Assembly: GCA_001247695.2 (NCBI GenBank)
Contig: LGRX02035485.1
Coordinates: 41,090-105,089, forward strand
Source of the DNA: Cymbomonas tetramitiformis
Taxonomy: Eukaryota > Chlorophyta > Pyramimonadophyceae > Pyramimonadales > Pyramimonadaceae
Direction: 5' to 3'
Length of the DNA stretch: 64,000 bases
Part shown: in pieces, positions 56,401 to 64,000 of the stretch
How positions within the stretch are numbered: the stretch's first letter is position 1
Layout of the letters: every line of letters starts with the position of its first letter
Notes under the pieces: generated by a model
The model's input: only the letters and a program-made list of their open reading frames with translations
What the model was told of the DNA's origin: nothing
The model's database searches: none
Position numbers and translations under genes: made by a program

Positions 56401-59400
56401 CCACAGGCGGGCCGGCTATTGGCACCTCCCAGTGCTGGGCGGAAGTGGAGGGTTAAGACGTGCTGTGCATACATCAGGGGGGCGTGTGACGCTCTCAAGG
56501 GTACAATGTGGGATAGATGCCCCACAGCACAGCTCACCACACAGCTCAGCCAAGGGGTGGCGTGCTACCACTTGCCCGGGGCCTTTGGGCGGCGCCCGGG
56601 TGGGCCCTTGCGAGCGCACACACCTGTGCTTGATGCGGATCCACTCGTTGAAGATGTTCAGCAGAGTGAAGGGGTCACCGTGGGGTGATTCCATCGACAT
56701 CCTCAGTGTCTGCACAGCCATACGTTTCCCACAACCTCGCGCAAGTGACGTGGCAAGCACATGAGCCCCTCAGGCACGAGGTGCGAGGTATGCACAGTAA
56801 TGCAGACCTCGCCGCGTCAGCCCGTCCCCGGCACAGCAAGCCCTCGCAAGCTGCCTCCCACCCCCGAGCCAGATAAGCCCACGTGTCCTTGCAGCCACCC
56901 CTCTGGGAAAGCCCTCGCCCTCGCCCGCGTCCTACCATCCCTATAGACACGCCCTCGCCCTCGTACAGCCATCCCTCTAGGCAAGCCCTCGCCCCCACAC
57001 ACCGCCCGCCTTAGAAAAGCCCTCCCACCCTCGATCTCCTCCAATCCTCAGTATGTTCTAGGCAAGCCCTCACGGCCTCGCCCTGCTTACAAGCAACACT
57101 GAGGAGCCTTTTCTGCTGACCAGCAAGCTCAAGCCGAACGGTGCCCGGCTCTGCCCCCCACCCCCCAACCCCCTCTCCAAAAGCAAATGTGTGGTGTGGC
57201 CTCTACCGTAGTCTCTGAGGCATCTGAGCTGCCGAGACGAATGTACGGCGACTGCACGCTCATAGCTGCAGCCATCGTTATCACGTGTTCCTGATGTATG
57301 TCCATCACCGCCCCAGTCTCCGTCTCAGACAGCCCCGCTCCCAACTCGCACCTCTCTTTTCTGACAGAGGACAAGCATGCTCCTGGCGCGACGAGGAAAT
57401 CCACACAGGGGCGAAGTAATTGAGTGCCGAGCGTGCCAGCCCGGCAACAGATGCACGAGTCCAGCATGAGAGGAGCGCCAAGCCAGCGCCGCTCGCCCGG
57501 AAGCCCTCGGGCCACCTGAAGGCCTGCGGGCCAGGTCTCGCGCATCCGAGCGCCCGTCGCTGGGCGCATCAACCGCTATCCAGGACGGCCTGCCGGAAGG
57601 GGCGCGCCTTGAGGTGGAAGAGCGAGCCGAGGATGAGGATCTTGCCGATGTGCAGGCTGACAGGGAGCGATGCCAGGGCGGCACCGAGCGGTGTGAGCTG
57701 CAAGGCCGGGCTCAGCGCCTCTTGCTCCTTCAGCGCCACCACGGCCGAAGCCAGCATTCCATCTGCCGGAGGCTCGATGAAGGGGAACCGGCGAGGGTCC
57801 TGCAACCAGCCGATGCCCTCCCTCTCATCCTCTCCCACCCCGCTGTATCCACAGACCCCGGCGGACTCTCCGGCGGAGGGGAGCTCTCTCCGGCGGAGGG
57901 GAGCTCTCTCCGGCGGAGGGGAGCACTCTCCGGCGGAGGGGAGCTCTCTCCGGCGGAGGGGAGCACTCTCCGGCGGAGGGGAGCACTCTCTGGCGGAGGG
58001 GAGCACTCTCCGGCGGAGGGGAAGACGCTCCGGCGGAGGGGAGCACGCTTCGGCGGAGGGGAGGACGCTCCGGCGGAGGGGAGCACTCTCCGGCGGAGGG
58101 GAGATCTCTCCGGCGGAGGGGAGCACTCTCCGGCGGAGGGGAGCACTCTCCGGCGGAGATGAGCACTCTCCGGCGGAGGGGAACACTCTCCGGCGAAGGG
58201 GAGCACTCTCCGGCGGAGGGGAGCTCTCTCCGGCGGAGGGGAGCACTCTCCGGCGGAGGGGAGCACTCTCCGGCAGAGGGGAGCACTCTCCGGCGGAGGG
58301 GAGCACTCTCCGGAGGAGGGGAGCACTCTCCGGCGGAGGGGAGCACTCTCCGGCGGTGAAAAGTTGCACAGGTATCAGCGCATCGGTCAAGAACAAACCC
58401 GACCCGCACAGAGCTCTCCCCAACGCCCACGAAGCCGTCGGATCCCAAGGAGCCATCCACTGTTCAACATTTTGAATGGCCAAGATTAGCGGCTGGAATC
58501 GCATTGAACCGGCATTGGTCGCATTCTTCGAGTAACGACATTGTCCACACTCCCCGCAGAATGTCCTCCGTTGCTCTTCGACGGAATAGCGATATGGTTT
58601 GCATGATTCGCGACACCAAAATGCCTCGGCCTCTTCGCGCATGAACGCAAGGGGTCGCAGCGAGACGAAAACGCGCTGCCAGCAAGCCTCGCCCGGGGGC
58701 CGCCCCACCTCCGCCATGCGCAGCTGCTTGATCTGCAGAACGACACTCTCCAGCGGGATCTTGTGGACCTCCGGCGGCGTGAAGTCGGGGAACTTGTCAA
58801 ACTCCTCTTTGCTATACAAGCGGAATGCGACGCCCGGGCCAGTGCGCCCGGCGCGGCCCTTCCGTTGATCAGCGCTCGCCTTGCTAATCCAACACTCCTG
58901 AAGGGACGCCATCCCCGTGCGTGGGTCGTGCACCATCTCCTTCGCGCGCCCGGAGTCCACCACGAATCTGCCCCCCGGGGCCCAAGCGCATCAGACCCCT
59001 CCAGCACCCCTCCGGTCACTGCATTCCTCCATCCGTCCGCCTCGGACCTTGAGCCGCTCCCCATAGCACACTCGGGGATGTGGAGCTGCACCCTATCGTG
59101 TCCGTGCGAGTACACCCACCGGACCCACTGAGCCCCCGAGAGGCACCCCACTCAGTCACCCCAAGCACCGGACCCCCTGAGCCCCCAAGAGGCACCCCCC
59201 TCAGTCACCCCAAGCACCGTCACGGCTAACGCCACACAGCAAGCTGCTAGTGCGGAAGTCCTGCGAGGGGTCACCCACAGCCGTGAACATGCCAGACACC
59301 GCGTGTCGGTCCAACTGTCTACGCCATGTAGGAGGAGGTGAGCTCAGGAGGAGGGAGAATTGGGGCGGGGCAGACAAGGGGGGTAGCCAAGGAGGGGGAA

Positions 59401-62400
59401 CGACCGCAGGAAGATGGCCGGGTTTACAAGTCCGGGTGCCAAACCAAGCAGCAGTCGAAGCGGCAATGCAGTGCCAAGCAAAAGGGGGTGATGAAGGAGA
59501 GGCCTGGAACTCCATAACGCTGCGATCGTCTCCCTCTACTTGTTCCGGGAAATGACGGCTGAACAGGCGAGGGCAATATACCGGATGCCATCAATCGTGA
59601 CAGATGTCTCCGCAATATTGGTCGACAGGATGCATTTGCGCACACCCTCGGGAGCGAGGTCAAACACCTGAGCTCCATTCCAAGTGCACTCCCCGTCGTT
59701 CAGCATCAGATCATTCGTGCGCCGAGTCATTGTTGCCTGCGGTGCCATGGTGTCATTGTTGTGTGCGCTGCCATGGTGTCATTGCTTTGTCCACTGTCAT
59801 GGTGTCATTGTTGTGTGCGCTGCCATGGTGTCATTGTTGCCTGCGCTGCCATGGTGTCATTGCTGTGTGCGGTTCCATGGTGTCATTGCTTTGTCCACTG
59901 TCATGGTGTCATTGCTGTGTGCGCTGCCATGGTGGCATTGTTGTCTGCACCATGGCAGCGCGGACAGCGATGCCATCAGCTGCAGGTGAATGACGCCACT
60001 CCCCGTCGATCCCCATGGCACAGGTTGCGGCATTGGCGCGGACGTGGCGTTAGCTCACACCTTGTCCTGCTCTTCCACGGAGAGGGCACTGTGCAGCATC
60101 AAGATCACCCACCGCCGCGTCGAGGCCGCATACGGGCGCATCTCATTGGCCTGCCGGCGCCTCCCTCGCCCTCCGCTGAGCCCTACGACCCTCAGCGATC
60201 TCCCGCAGAACCCCTCGACACCTCCCTCGCCCCGCTGAGCCCTACGACCCTCAGCGATCTCCCCGCAGAACCCGACACCTCCCTTGCCCTCCGCTGCGCC
60301 TACGACCTCAGCGATCTCCCGCAGAACCCTCGACACCCTCGCCCTCCGCTGAGCCCTACGACCCTCAGCGATCTCCCGCAGAACCCCTCGACACCTCCGC
60401 CGCCCTCCATTGCAACCCCTCACCCCACGCCTAGTCCTATTCCCAGCCCTCATCCCGCCCGGAGGCTCGAGACCCCACTGTTGCCCTCCACGGAGCCCTA
60501 TGACCCCCGCTTACCCTGTGCTTCCGAGGCACATGAGCCCCCCCTTCCCCTCTTCCTAAGCTTACAACCCAGAACCAGAGCCCCTTGGCATCCCATCTCC
60601 GAGATGGCTCCCGATGTCCAAGCCCTTGCCTGGCCCGAGCCTCGATTGGGCTGGTGTGGATCTTGGTCTCGGGTGGCCAATTGAGCGGCATGCCACTGAC
60701 AGTACTGACACTTGAGGTCTATGAGGCTAGACATGTGCACATGCTCACGTGGTGTTGCTGGTGGATCAGGTGCTAGACAGGGCTCCCTACAACCTTCAGG
60801 CATTTTGGTGGACATGCCAACTGCACGTGTGAGCTAAATAAATGTAGAGCAAAAATTAAATGTGAGCTAAAGAACTGGGCGCAGCTTCCGCAGTACTACG
60901 CCCAGTGGTGGGACCCGTGCTGCGAGGGAGTCAATGTTGTGGCCTACGACTGGCGGGGCAAGCTGAACCGGATTATCCCGCCGTGGGGGCTGCTCCACGA
61001 GGTGGTGCACAAGGTGTGGGAGGAAGGTGCTGGAGGCACGGTGGTGGCACCGTACTCGCCGGGCCAATCTTGGTTCCGGGAGCTGAAGGCAATCGCGGAC
61101 GAGGTGGTCTTCCTGCCGCGGCGGCGAGATCTGTTTGCTCCCAGCAAGCTGGGCGGGTCCGAGCCGATCGGGCCGTCCAGCAGGGTTGCAGTCATGTTTC
61201 ACATGCAAGCGTCCCGGTGAGCTGCCACGTCAGCAACAACGCAGACATGGCCGGCCAAGGGCACTCGGCTGGAGGTATTTTGGCCGATGGATGACCCCTG
61301 GTACCTGGGTGCAGTGGGCGACGTCTCATCAGAGGGGAAAACTCAGATTGTATTCGATCACGGCAGTGTGGAGTGGCTGCTGCTGGCGGAGGAGTGGATA
61401 CGGCTCGTTGCAGCGCAGCCGGCAGCAGGAGACAGCGACCGCCGTTGGAACGCCCGTGGACAAGTGTGACTCGGCCGTGCATGATCGCTGGCGGAGCAAG
61501 CTGCGCAAGAGCCAGCAAACGAGGCTGGCGGCGCAGATGCAGGCGGAGGCGCTGCAAGCGCCGACATACAGCAACTACGGCCCCAGGGCGAGGAAGCTCT
61601 GCGAGTTCTGTGAGCGTGAAGAGCGAGAGTGGCGGCCGGCATCGGAAGAGACGGCGCGCCCGTACGTTGCCCCACTCTTGCCAGTAGGGAACGTGCAGGC
61701 AGAGTCGATGCAGCCCTACCTCTGGGCCATCAACAATTACCACGAGGACGTGGAGATCGAGGGCCGGCGAAGGGGCGTGTAGTGACACGTGCAGTGAAGG
61801 GCATGATCGCGCTGCAGACAGAGGCGGCAGCGGCAGCGGGCGAGACCAAGATGGGTTCAACCTGGCTGCCAGCGAAGCACATGCTGAATGGCATGGGATC
61901 GGCCAACAAAGCCAGCCCACCAGCATCCCAGTGGATGTGAGAAGCAAATCAGGAGCAGGGCGGGGCCGCAACAAGATACCACCAACTCATACATATTCCC
62001 AACCCAGATGCAAAGCATCATGGAAAGATGATACAATGTGACAGATCATCACCCAACAATTGTTGGTCTCTGGGTCACGGAGTGAGCGGACCCTGCTGGC
62101 ATGCGCCCAGTGGCTCCCGGTCGATGGATGGGACCTGTTGGTCCATGGTTATGCCATGAATGCAGTCACACCACACAGCATGGACACCCCATGTTTAAAA
62201 ATGAAAACATGCGGGCACCTAAGTGCTCCCCACAAAAATCAAGGGAAAACACAGAAGGTGGACTTCACCACCCTCTGCCTCTCCTTGCAGCAAAGGCAGA
62301 CAAATAAACCGAGCCCGCCGAGAGGCAGAGCCCGCCAGAATGGCACCACAGGGACCACCGCCTCCCAGAACCCACTTCCAACCGGCGGCCGTTCCCGTTC

Positions 62401-64000
62401 ACAGCGACGCGCCAGTACCTCACATCTGGGTCAAAGAACACGAGCACATGCGCACGGCGCACGAGGCAACGCTGACACTGCTGCCGTAGGATGGCGAGGA
62501 TCTCCGGTGGCTGCGGGAATGCGCCTACGTGGCGCTCACGTTTGACTCCTCCGGGAGGCCAGACGCGGGCACGGCGCTGCAGCGAGAGCGCGCACTGGTG
62601 CACAACGACGGCGATGGCGCTGACCCTGGAGATGGGTGAGAACCACCAGGCGCGGAAGAGGAGCCTATCCATCCACTGGTGGGGGCTGGAGCAGCTGCGG
62701 AAGCTCTTGGAGCTCTGGACACGGTGCAGGGATGAGGCCTGGCAGCGTGTGACACCGGGGAGGGTCCCACCGATCGGTGTGCTGGGTAGCTACTGGAGGC
62801 TGCTGGGAGAGAGGGCCAGCTGTCAGGATCGGGCAAAGACCTGGCCTACGAGTGGCTTCAGCTGCACTGGGCAGTGTGAGGCGTCTCTCCCCAGAGGCAG
62901 CGCACTTCTCAGCACACAAGACCAGGAAGGGTGCAGTGACCTGCGCCAGAGCAGGGGGCATGACGCTGGAGAAGGTGTGCTACCTCCGGGGGTGGTCACA
63001 GCTGTCCTTGGCAATCCAGGCCTACACTGACCCAACGGCAGTGCCCGACAAGGCGATGCGCAGTTCGTTTGGGTGGCGTTGCTCCGGGGGGTGTGCGTGG
63101 CTTATTCCTCAACCAATTCTTTTGGTTGCAATGTGTACGCACGCCACGGATCAAAGGATTCAGCACACACTTCCAGACACTTATGCGGAATTTCCGGAGG
63201 TCGCTCGTGGAAAATGGGACCCCCCAAGCCTCACTGAGCCATTGGAACGCCTCTGCAGCCGCACTACCTGCGCAGTGATGCTATCCGTGCATTCCCGAGT
63301 TTCACTCTAGACGAGGGCGGGGAGGGTAGGGTTGGGTGGGTGAGGGGCAGGCGCACGAGGGTTTGGATCTCGTTCATGCCGCTGAGGAACACAAGCATGT
63401 CGCCACGCTGCTCCTTTGGGTACTGCTGGTCAATGCGCTCCAATAGCCGCATGTAGGGCTTCGGGTCAAGCTTCTCCGGCATCTTCTTCCGACCTCCTTT
63501 CATCGCCCTGCGCTCACACGCCCCTTTCTTTGCAGGCGCCACTATGCCAGCGCCTCCTCTTGTTCCCGCCACCGAGGGGTGAAGTGCGGAAACATGGCAT
63601 ATGGGGACGCACCGGGATCTGCCTAGCTGATGGAATTAGTAATGTGGGGGAGGTTTGATGGGTCACGTGCGGGAGGAGGCGCCAACAGCATCGAGGCATG
63701 CAGGCCGCGGAGAGCACCTACCGCACTTGCACCTCGCGGTTCGACGGCCGCTCTTCCTGCGACACTCGCACATGCTCCAAGCGAATTGGATGCAAACGCC
63801 CTGGGACCTGGCCTCCACCGGTTGCCATATCCCACTCGCCCCGCATAAGCGGCCTCTCTCCGAATATACACATCGAGTAGCATGAGGGACCCCGACCGAA
63901 GTTAGCCCTGGAACAGTGACTTCCTGGTGGGCGGGTTCTGGAAGCGTGCGAGGGCGAGCCAGGGAACAAACCTGGAGCAAACCTGGATGGTGGAGGCGGG
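41255..64000 (-). CDS. DHX34: DHX34-like DEAH-box RNA helicase gene (3' portion; 5' end beyond the window)
   Basis: At least 18 exons on the minus strand spell the C-terminal two thirds of a DHX34-type helicase in order. They cover the strand before motif IV (VPGRLHPI), motif IV ([13 protein letters not shown]), [12 protein letters not shown], motif V ([15 protein letters not shown]), motif VI ([12 protein letters not shown]), winged-helix/HA2 ([45 protein letters not shown]), the DHX34-specific OB region ([46 protein letters not shown]) and a C-terminal zinc finger ([24 protein letters not shown]). The last two parts separate DHX34 from other DEAH helicases. Animal DHX34 acts in nonsense-mediated mRNA decay; a like role is inferred. 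Motifs I-III lie beyond 64000. Exon phases agree wherever both splice sites were found. Confidence 0.85.
41985..42590 (+). repeat. 29-bp minisatellite, about 20 copies (helicase intron)
   Basis: Unit GCAGAGGTCATGAGGTAGAG + ATGCGTGCG with indels; begins a few bases past the donor at 42610. A possible further exon at about 41780-41700 ([18 protein letters not shown]) has splice-like edges but its phase was not resolved. Confidence 0.93.
42610..42769 (-). CDS. DHX34: DHX34-like exon: acidic/Pro-rich linker between the zinc fingers
   Basis: Acceptor TCACCTCAG|GTGGAG, phase 0; encodes [35 protein letters not shown]; donor CGAAGCA|GTAAGT, the consensus donor, phase 1. 160 nt. Entry phase agrees with the exon at 44321-44380. 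Confidence 0.65.
43010..43920 (+). repeat. Three adjacent minisatellites: 26, 24 and 27 bp
   Basis: 43010-43455: 26-bp GGGCAAGCACCGGCGGCCGC + ACACTC, about 17 copies, some with an extra CCCGG. 43519-43690: 24-bp GCGGCGCCGGTGAGGTCTGT + GAGT, 7 copies. 43725-43920: 27-bp GGCGCCGGGGCTGGGTGCGA + GTGACAC, 7 copies. The latter two share the GGCGCCGG core. Long false ORFs run through all three. They fill the intron between the exons at 44321-44380 and 42610-42769. Confidence 0.95.
44122..44322 (+). repeat. 38-bp minisatellite, 5 copies
   Basis: Unit GCACATCGCGCAGGGCAGCC + CCCGCGAGCTCCGGGGTG. It runs right up to the donor of the zinc-finger exon at 44321. A two-to-three copy 24-bp repeat (CAGATATCCACGTGGCAGCG) precedes it at 44030-44095, and a 31-bp repeat (CAGCTGCAATGGATGAGCGC) lies at 44901-44990. 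Confidence 0.92.
44321..44380 (-). CDS. DHX34: DHX34-like exon: end of the first C-terminal zinc finger
   Basis: Acceptor GTGGACAG|GAGCTC; encodes [20 protein letters not shown]; donor GAGTTG|GTGACA; 60 nt, phase 0. The [10 protein letters not shown] pattern matches the second half of the first DHX34 finger (LERIAHENTC). Confidence 0.6.
45060..46020 (+). repeat. 41-bp minisatellite, about 23 copies
   Basis: Unit GTCATAGCCCTCTAGAAGCG + GAGAGGCCCATGCCGAGCTCG, highly homogeneous; the largest array of the window. Confidence 0.96.
46035..46230 (+). repeat. 34-bp minisatellite, about 6 copies
   Basis: Unit GAGGCGTCATCACCTCTGAA + GGCTTCCCACCTCC. Confidence 0.92.
46535..46868 (+). repeat. Minisatellite of about 28-30 bp, GCATCCTTGGTGGCACGGGG
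   Basis: About 12 imperfect copies with frequent indels; within the helicase gene. Confidence 0.9.
46890..47270 (-). other. Open, coding-like minus-strand stretch, unassigned
   Basis: Contains [19 protein letters not shown] and [18 protein letters not shown], with helical, non-repetitive composition. It could be a lineage-specific exon of the helicase gene or a fragment of another gene. No motif recognised. Confidence 0.25.
47567..47700 (-). CDS. DHX34: DHX34-like exon: [15 protein letters not shown]
   Basis: Encodes [20 protein letters not shown] and [18 protein letters not shown]; donor CCGCTG|GTGAGT (strong), phase 1. It resembles the SPQEV...LL...YSL...VQNLY stretch before the zinc fingers of DHX34. 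The acceptor is uncertain. Confidence 0.55.
47815..48330 (+). repeat. Two short arrays: GGCCAGAAGG units and CCCTAA-containing units
   Basis: 47815-47990 has about four copies of a 44-56 bp unit (GTGGCCAGAAGG, GGCTAAACCGGCTAGAGG). 48145-48290 has degenerate 18-22 bp units with AACCCTAAC or TACCCTAGT. A minus-strand open stretch at about 48136-48022 ([27 protein letters not shown]) with splice-like edges lies between them; I could not assign it. Confidence 0.6.
48475..48600 (-). CDS. DHX34: DHX34-like exon: [12 protein letters not shown]
   Basis: Acceptor GATCCTACAG|TGGCTC, phase 0; encodes [35 protein letters not shown]. It aligns with the conserved stretch that follows the RLV-D segment in DHX34. 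The donor is not fixed, so the left edge is approximate. Confidence 0.78.
49075..49515 (+). repeat. 39-bp minisatellite, about 11 copies (helicase intron)
   Basis: Unit TGAAGCTACACACAAGTCCT + CGAGATCTGACTTGTCATC, with truncated copies around 49230-49440. Confidence 0.95.
49674..50614. mobile_element. 941-bp foldback element with inverted subterminal repeats
   Basis: Ends GGATAAGTCTAGATTGGG and its complement. Each end carries a tandem array of about 27-31 bp units (TCTAGATTGGGTGTAGGCACTTCATTT), inverted between ends; the middle has diverged 100-bp repeats with GCAAATTCAACCGTTAGATATG. It sits in a TA-rich tract, which hides the target duplication. No coding capacity. Confidence 0.8.
50986..51284 (+). 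other. Open stretch of unknown origin within the helicase intron
   Basis: A 71-codon plus-strand ORF from 51069 ([35 protein letters not shown]) has coding-like composition but no recognised family. It may be a transposon fragment. The inverted repeat GTCCTTCCTTGAG/CTCAAGGAAGGAC at 50932-50982 lies just upstream. Confidence 0.25.
52012..52156 (-). CDS. DHX34: DHX34-like exon: [17 protein letters not shown]
   Basis: Acceptor CGCGCAG|GGAGTT; encodes [45 protein letters not shown]; donor GACAAG|GTGCAA. 145 nt; entry phase 2, exit phase 0, matching both neighbours. Confidence 0.88.
52915..53400 (+). repeat. 40-bp minisatellite, about 12 copies (helicase intron)
   Basis: Unit GAATCTACTAACGTGCCACC + GCGCCGCACATGGCTGGCCT; adjoins the exon at 53455-53639. 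Confidence 0.95.
53455..53639 (-). CDS. DHX34: DHX34-like exon: [14 protein letters not shown]
   Basis: Acceptor GCTGGGAG|AAGGCG; encodes [50 protein letters not shown]; donor CTCCAGG|GTGCGG, phase 2. 185 nt. The LVLCxGLYP and FHT...LHPTC pattern is hallmark DHX34 sequence. Confidence 0.88.
54240..54700 (+). repeat. 28-bp minisatellite, about 16 copies (helicase intron)
   Basis: Unit GATCAATCTGCCAGATCAGC + CTGCGCGT, with 1-3 base indels; ends a few bases from the exon donor at 54718. Confidence 0.95.
54718..54903 (-). CDS. DHX34: DHX34-like exon: acidic linker and OB-region start
   Basis: Acceptor GGGTACAG|GTGGGT; encodes [42 protein letters not shown]; donor CTTAGCCAG|GTGGAA. 186 nt, phase 0. 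The Glu/Asp/Ser-rich start is a likely phosphorylated linker. Confidence 0.75.
55630..55870 (+). repeat. 15-bp minisatellite GGCGTCAGCGGAGGG (helicase intron)
   Basis: About 14 imperfect copies with irregular spacers, directly beside the preceding exon's donor. Confidence 0.85.
55879..56030 (-). CDS. DHX34: DHX34-like exon: basic coiled segment
   Basis: Encodes [18 protein letters not shown] and [10 protein letters not shown]; donor CTGCAG|GTGGGA, phase 0. It corresponds to the charged linker between the helicase core and the OB region. The acceptor is uncertain, so the upstream edge is approximate. Confidence 0.55.
56130..56268 (-). CDS. DHX34: DHX34-like exon: [15 protein letters not shown]
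   Basis: Acceptor GCGCAG|ACGGTC completes an Arg codon; encodes [30 protein letters not shown]. The 3' end is not fixed: GTGTTG at about 56179 is one possible donor, and the frame stays open to 56127. Confidence 0.75.
56624..56709 (-). CDS. DHX34: DHX34-like exon: [13 protein letters not shown]
   Basis: Acceptor GTGCAG|ACACTG; encodes [16 protein letters not shown] then [12 protein letters not shown]; donor GCACAG|GTGTGT, phase 2. 86 nt. Confidence 0.82.
56870..57085 (+). repeat. Degenerate minisatellite with AAGCCCTCGCCC units (helicase intron)
   Basis: Imperfect 35-45 bp repeats of AGGCAAGCCCTCGCCCTCG with CATCCCTATAG; between the SVQSPY and GDPFTLL exons. Confidence 0.65.
57207..57290 (-). 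CDS. DHX34: DHX34-like exon: [10 protein letters not shown]
   Basis: Acceptor TACATCAG|GAACAC; encodes [16 protein letters not shown] then [12 protein letters not shown]; donor CTACG|GTAGAG. 84 nt, phase 0. Confidence 0.82.
57608..57799 (-). CDS. DHX34: DHX34-like exon: [11 protein letters not shown] winged-helix region
   Basis: Acceptor GGTTGCAG|GACCCT; encodes [43 protein letters not shown]. 192 nt if the donor is CTCAAG|GCGCGC, a GC-AG intron, which preserves the family's residue spacing. A GT donor 24 bases on would add eight residues. Confidence 0.8.
57868..58358 (+). repeat. 20-bp minisatellite, about 24 copies (helicase intron)
   Basis: Unit GCACTCTCCGGCGGAGGGGA with few variants; open in several frames on both strands, which makes long false ORFs. 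It fills most of the intron between the motif VI exon and the next. Confidence 0.95.
58709..58967 (-). CDS. DHX34: DHX34-like exon: motif VI
   Basis: Acceptor GGGGGCAG|ATTCGTGG completes an Arg codon; encodes [57 protein letters not shown]; donor GCGGAG|GTGGGG, phase 0. 259 nt. Reading on past this donor runs into the intron and its repeat. Confidence 0.9.
59582..59667 (-). CDS. DHX34: DHX34-like exon: motif V
   Basis: Acceptor GCTCAG|GTGTTTGAC; encodes [12 protein letters not shown] and [16 protein letters not shown]; donor ATCCG|GTATAT, phase 2. 86 nt. Confidence 0.88.
59745..59955 (+). repeat. 26-bp minisatellite (helicase intron)
   Basis: About eight copies of CCATGGTGTCATTGTTGTGTGCGCTG with variants, between the LHSALS and motif V exons. 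Confidence 0.9.
60061..60150 (-). CDS. DHX34: DHX34-like exon: [12 protein letters not shown]
   Basis: Acceptor GCCGGCAG|GCCAAT; encodes [18 protein letters not shown] then [12 protein letters not shown]; donor GACAAG|GTGTGA. 90 nt, phase 0. Confidence 0.85.
60170..60400 (+). repeat. Minisatellite of about 57-60 bp, about 4 copies (helicase intron)
   Basis: Unit contains CCGCTGAGCCCTACGACC and CAGCGATCTCCCGCAGAACC. It lies just upstream (gene sense) of the [12 protein letters not shown] exon. Confidence 0.85.
60868..63110 (+). mobile_element. DIRS-like retroelement remnant (Dam-like domain and tyrosine recombinase), antisense in helicase intron
   Basis: Plus-strand fragments in shifting frames. 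At 60868-61218: [50 protein letters not shown], the methyltransferase-like module of DIRS elements. At about 61490-61785: [32 protein letters not shown], the core-binding domain of a tyrosine recombinase. At about 62490-62620: a broken catalytic segment ([11 protein letters not shown]). At about 62940-63080: [18 protein letters not shown] and QAYTDP, with the nucleophilic Tyr codon at 63023-63025. Reverse transcriptase is missing, stops and frame slips are frequent, and the module reads IPPW where NPPW is expected, so it is a dead fragment. No ends were found. Confidence 0.72.
63357..63482 (-). CDS. DHX34: DHX34-like exon: motif IV
   Basis: Encodes [19 protein letters not shown] and [16 protein letters not shown]; donor CCCTC|GTGCGC; 126 nt, phase 0. 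The acceptor is one of two adjacent AAG sites (63483 or 63486). Confidence 0.85.
63733..63807 (-). CDS. DHX34: DHX34-like exon: pre-motif IV strand
   Basis: Acceptor GGAGGCCAG|GTCCCAGG; encodes [17 protein letters not shown] then EERPSNRE; donor GCGAG|GTGCAA. 75 nt, phase 0. This is the segment that follows motif III in DHX34. Confidence 0.7.

Noticed and set aside
57730..58475. ORFs rich in [10 protein letters not shown] or [11 protein letters not shown] repeats
   Set aside because: Translations of the 20-bp intronic minisatellite; the true helicase exons at either side are in the same minus frame by chance.

Overview
The window is nuclear DNA of a eukaryote, most likely a unicellular green alga. 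The reasons are GC-rich coding sequence split by short GT-AG introns, a plant/alga-style tRNA-binding (YtpR-like) protein, CbxX/CfxQ-type AAA+ domains, and retrotransposons that carry DNA-methyltransferase domains. A prasinophyte such as Cymbomonas would fit, but the species cannot be proved from the sequence.

Layout. (1) 1-15.0 kb: a decayed Ty1/copia retrotransposon. It is split by a 10,540-bp DNA transposon (2771-13310) with 20-bp perfect terminal inverted repeats, a 4-bp CTCT target duplication and inverted arrays of about 173-bp repeats at both ends. Its cargo is a frameshifted DDE-type transposase, two accessory ORFs on the minus strand, a palindrome-rich divergent intergenic region, a zinc-finger plus 2-oxoglutarate/Fe(II) oxygenase ORF, and a Lys/Ala-rich ORF joined to it by an ATGA overlap. 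(2) 16.6-22.3 kb: a decayed Ty3/gypsy element with an NPPY-type (Dam-like) methyltransferase domain between RNase H and integrase, and a chromodomain fused to a C5-cytosine methyltransferase at the C-terminus. Two 21-bp satellite arrays with the same core, in opposite orientation, flank its second half. (3) 23-29.6 kb: AT-rich sequence with a minus-strand YtpR-like gene in exons. (4) 29.7-39.05 kb, plus strand: a five-exon gene for a 2,527-residue protein (SPRY, ankyrin, a degenerate AAA, an SH3-like module, a CUB-like ESPHNY domain, three CbxX-type AAA domains, a Cys-rich tail). The splice sites inferred here keep the frame throughout. (5) 41.26-64.0 kb, minus strand, convergent with it: most of a DHX34-like DEAH-box RNA helicase gene running off the right edge. 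It has at least 18 exons, and most of its introns carry their own unrelated minisatellite (periods 15-41 bp). One intron holds an antisense DIRS-like tyrosine-recombinase retroelement remnant and another a 941-bp foldback element.

Thread. Three unrelated mobile elements here carry enzymes or domains of DNA-modification type: a possible dioxygenase, a C5 methyltransferase and two Dam-like domains. The transposase and retrotransposon pol genes are full of single-base frameshifts, while the long host AAA gene is open from end to end. This argues that the frameshifts reflect real decay and not poor sequence quality. Intron boundaries, exon order and domain names are my own reading; no database search was run.
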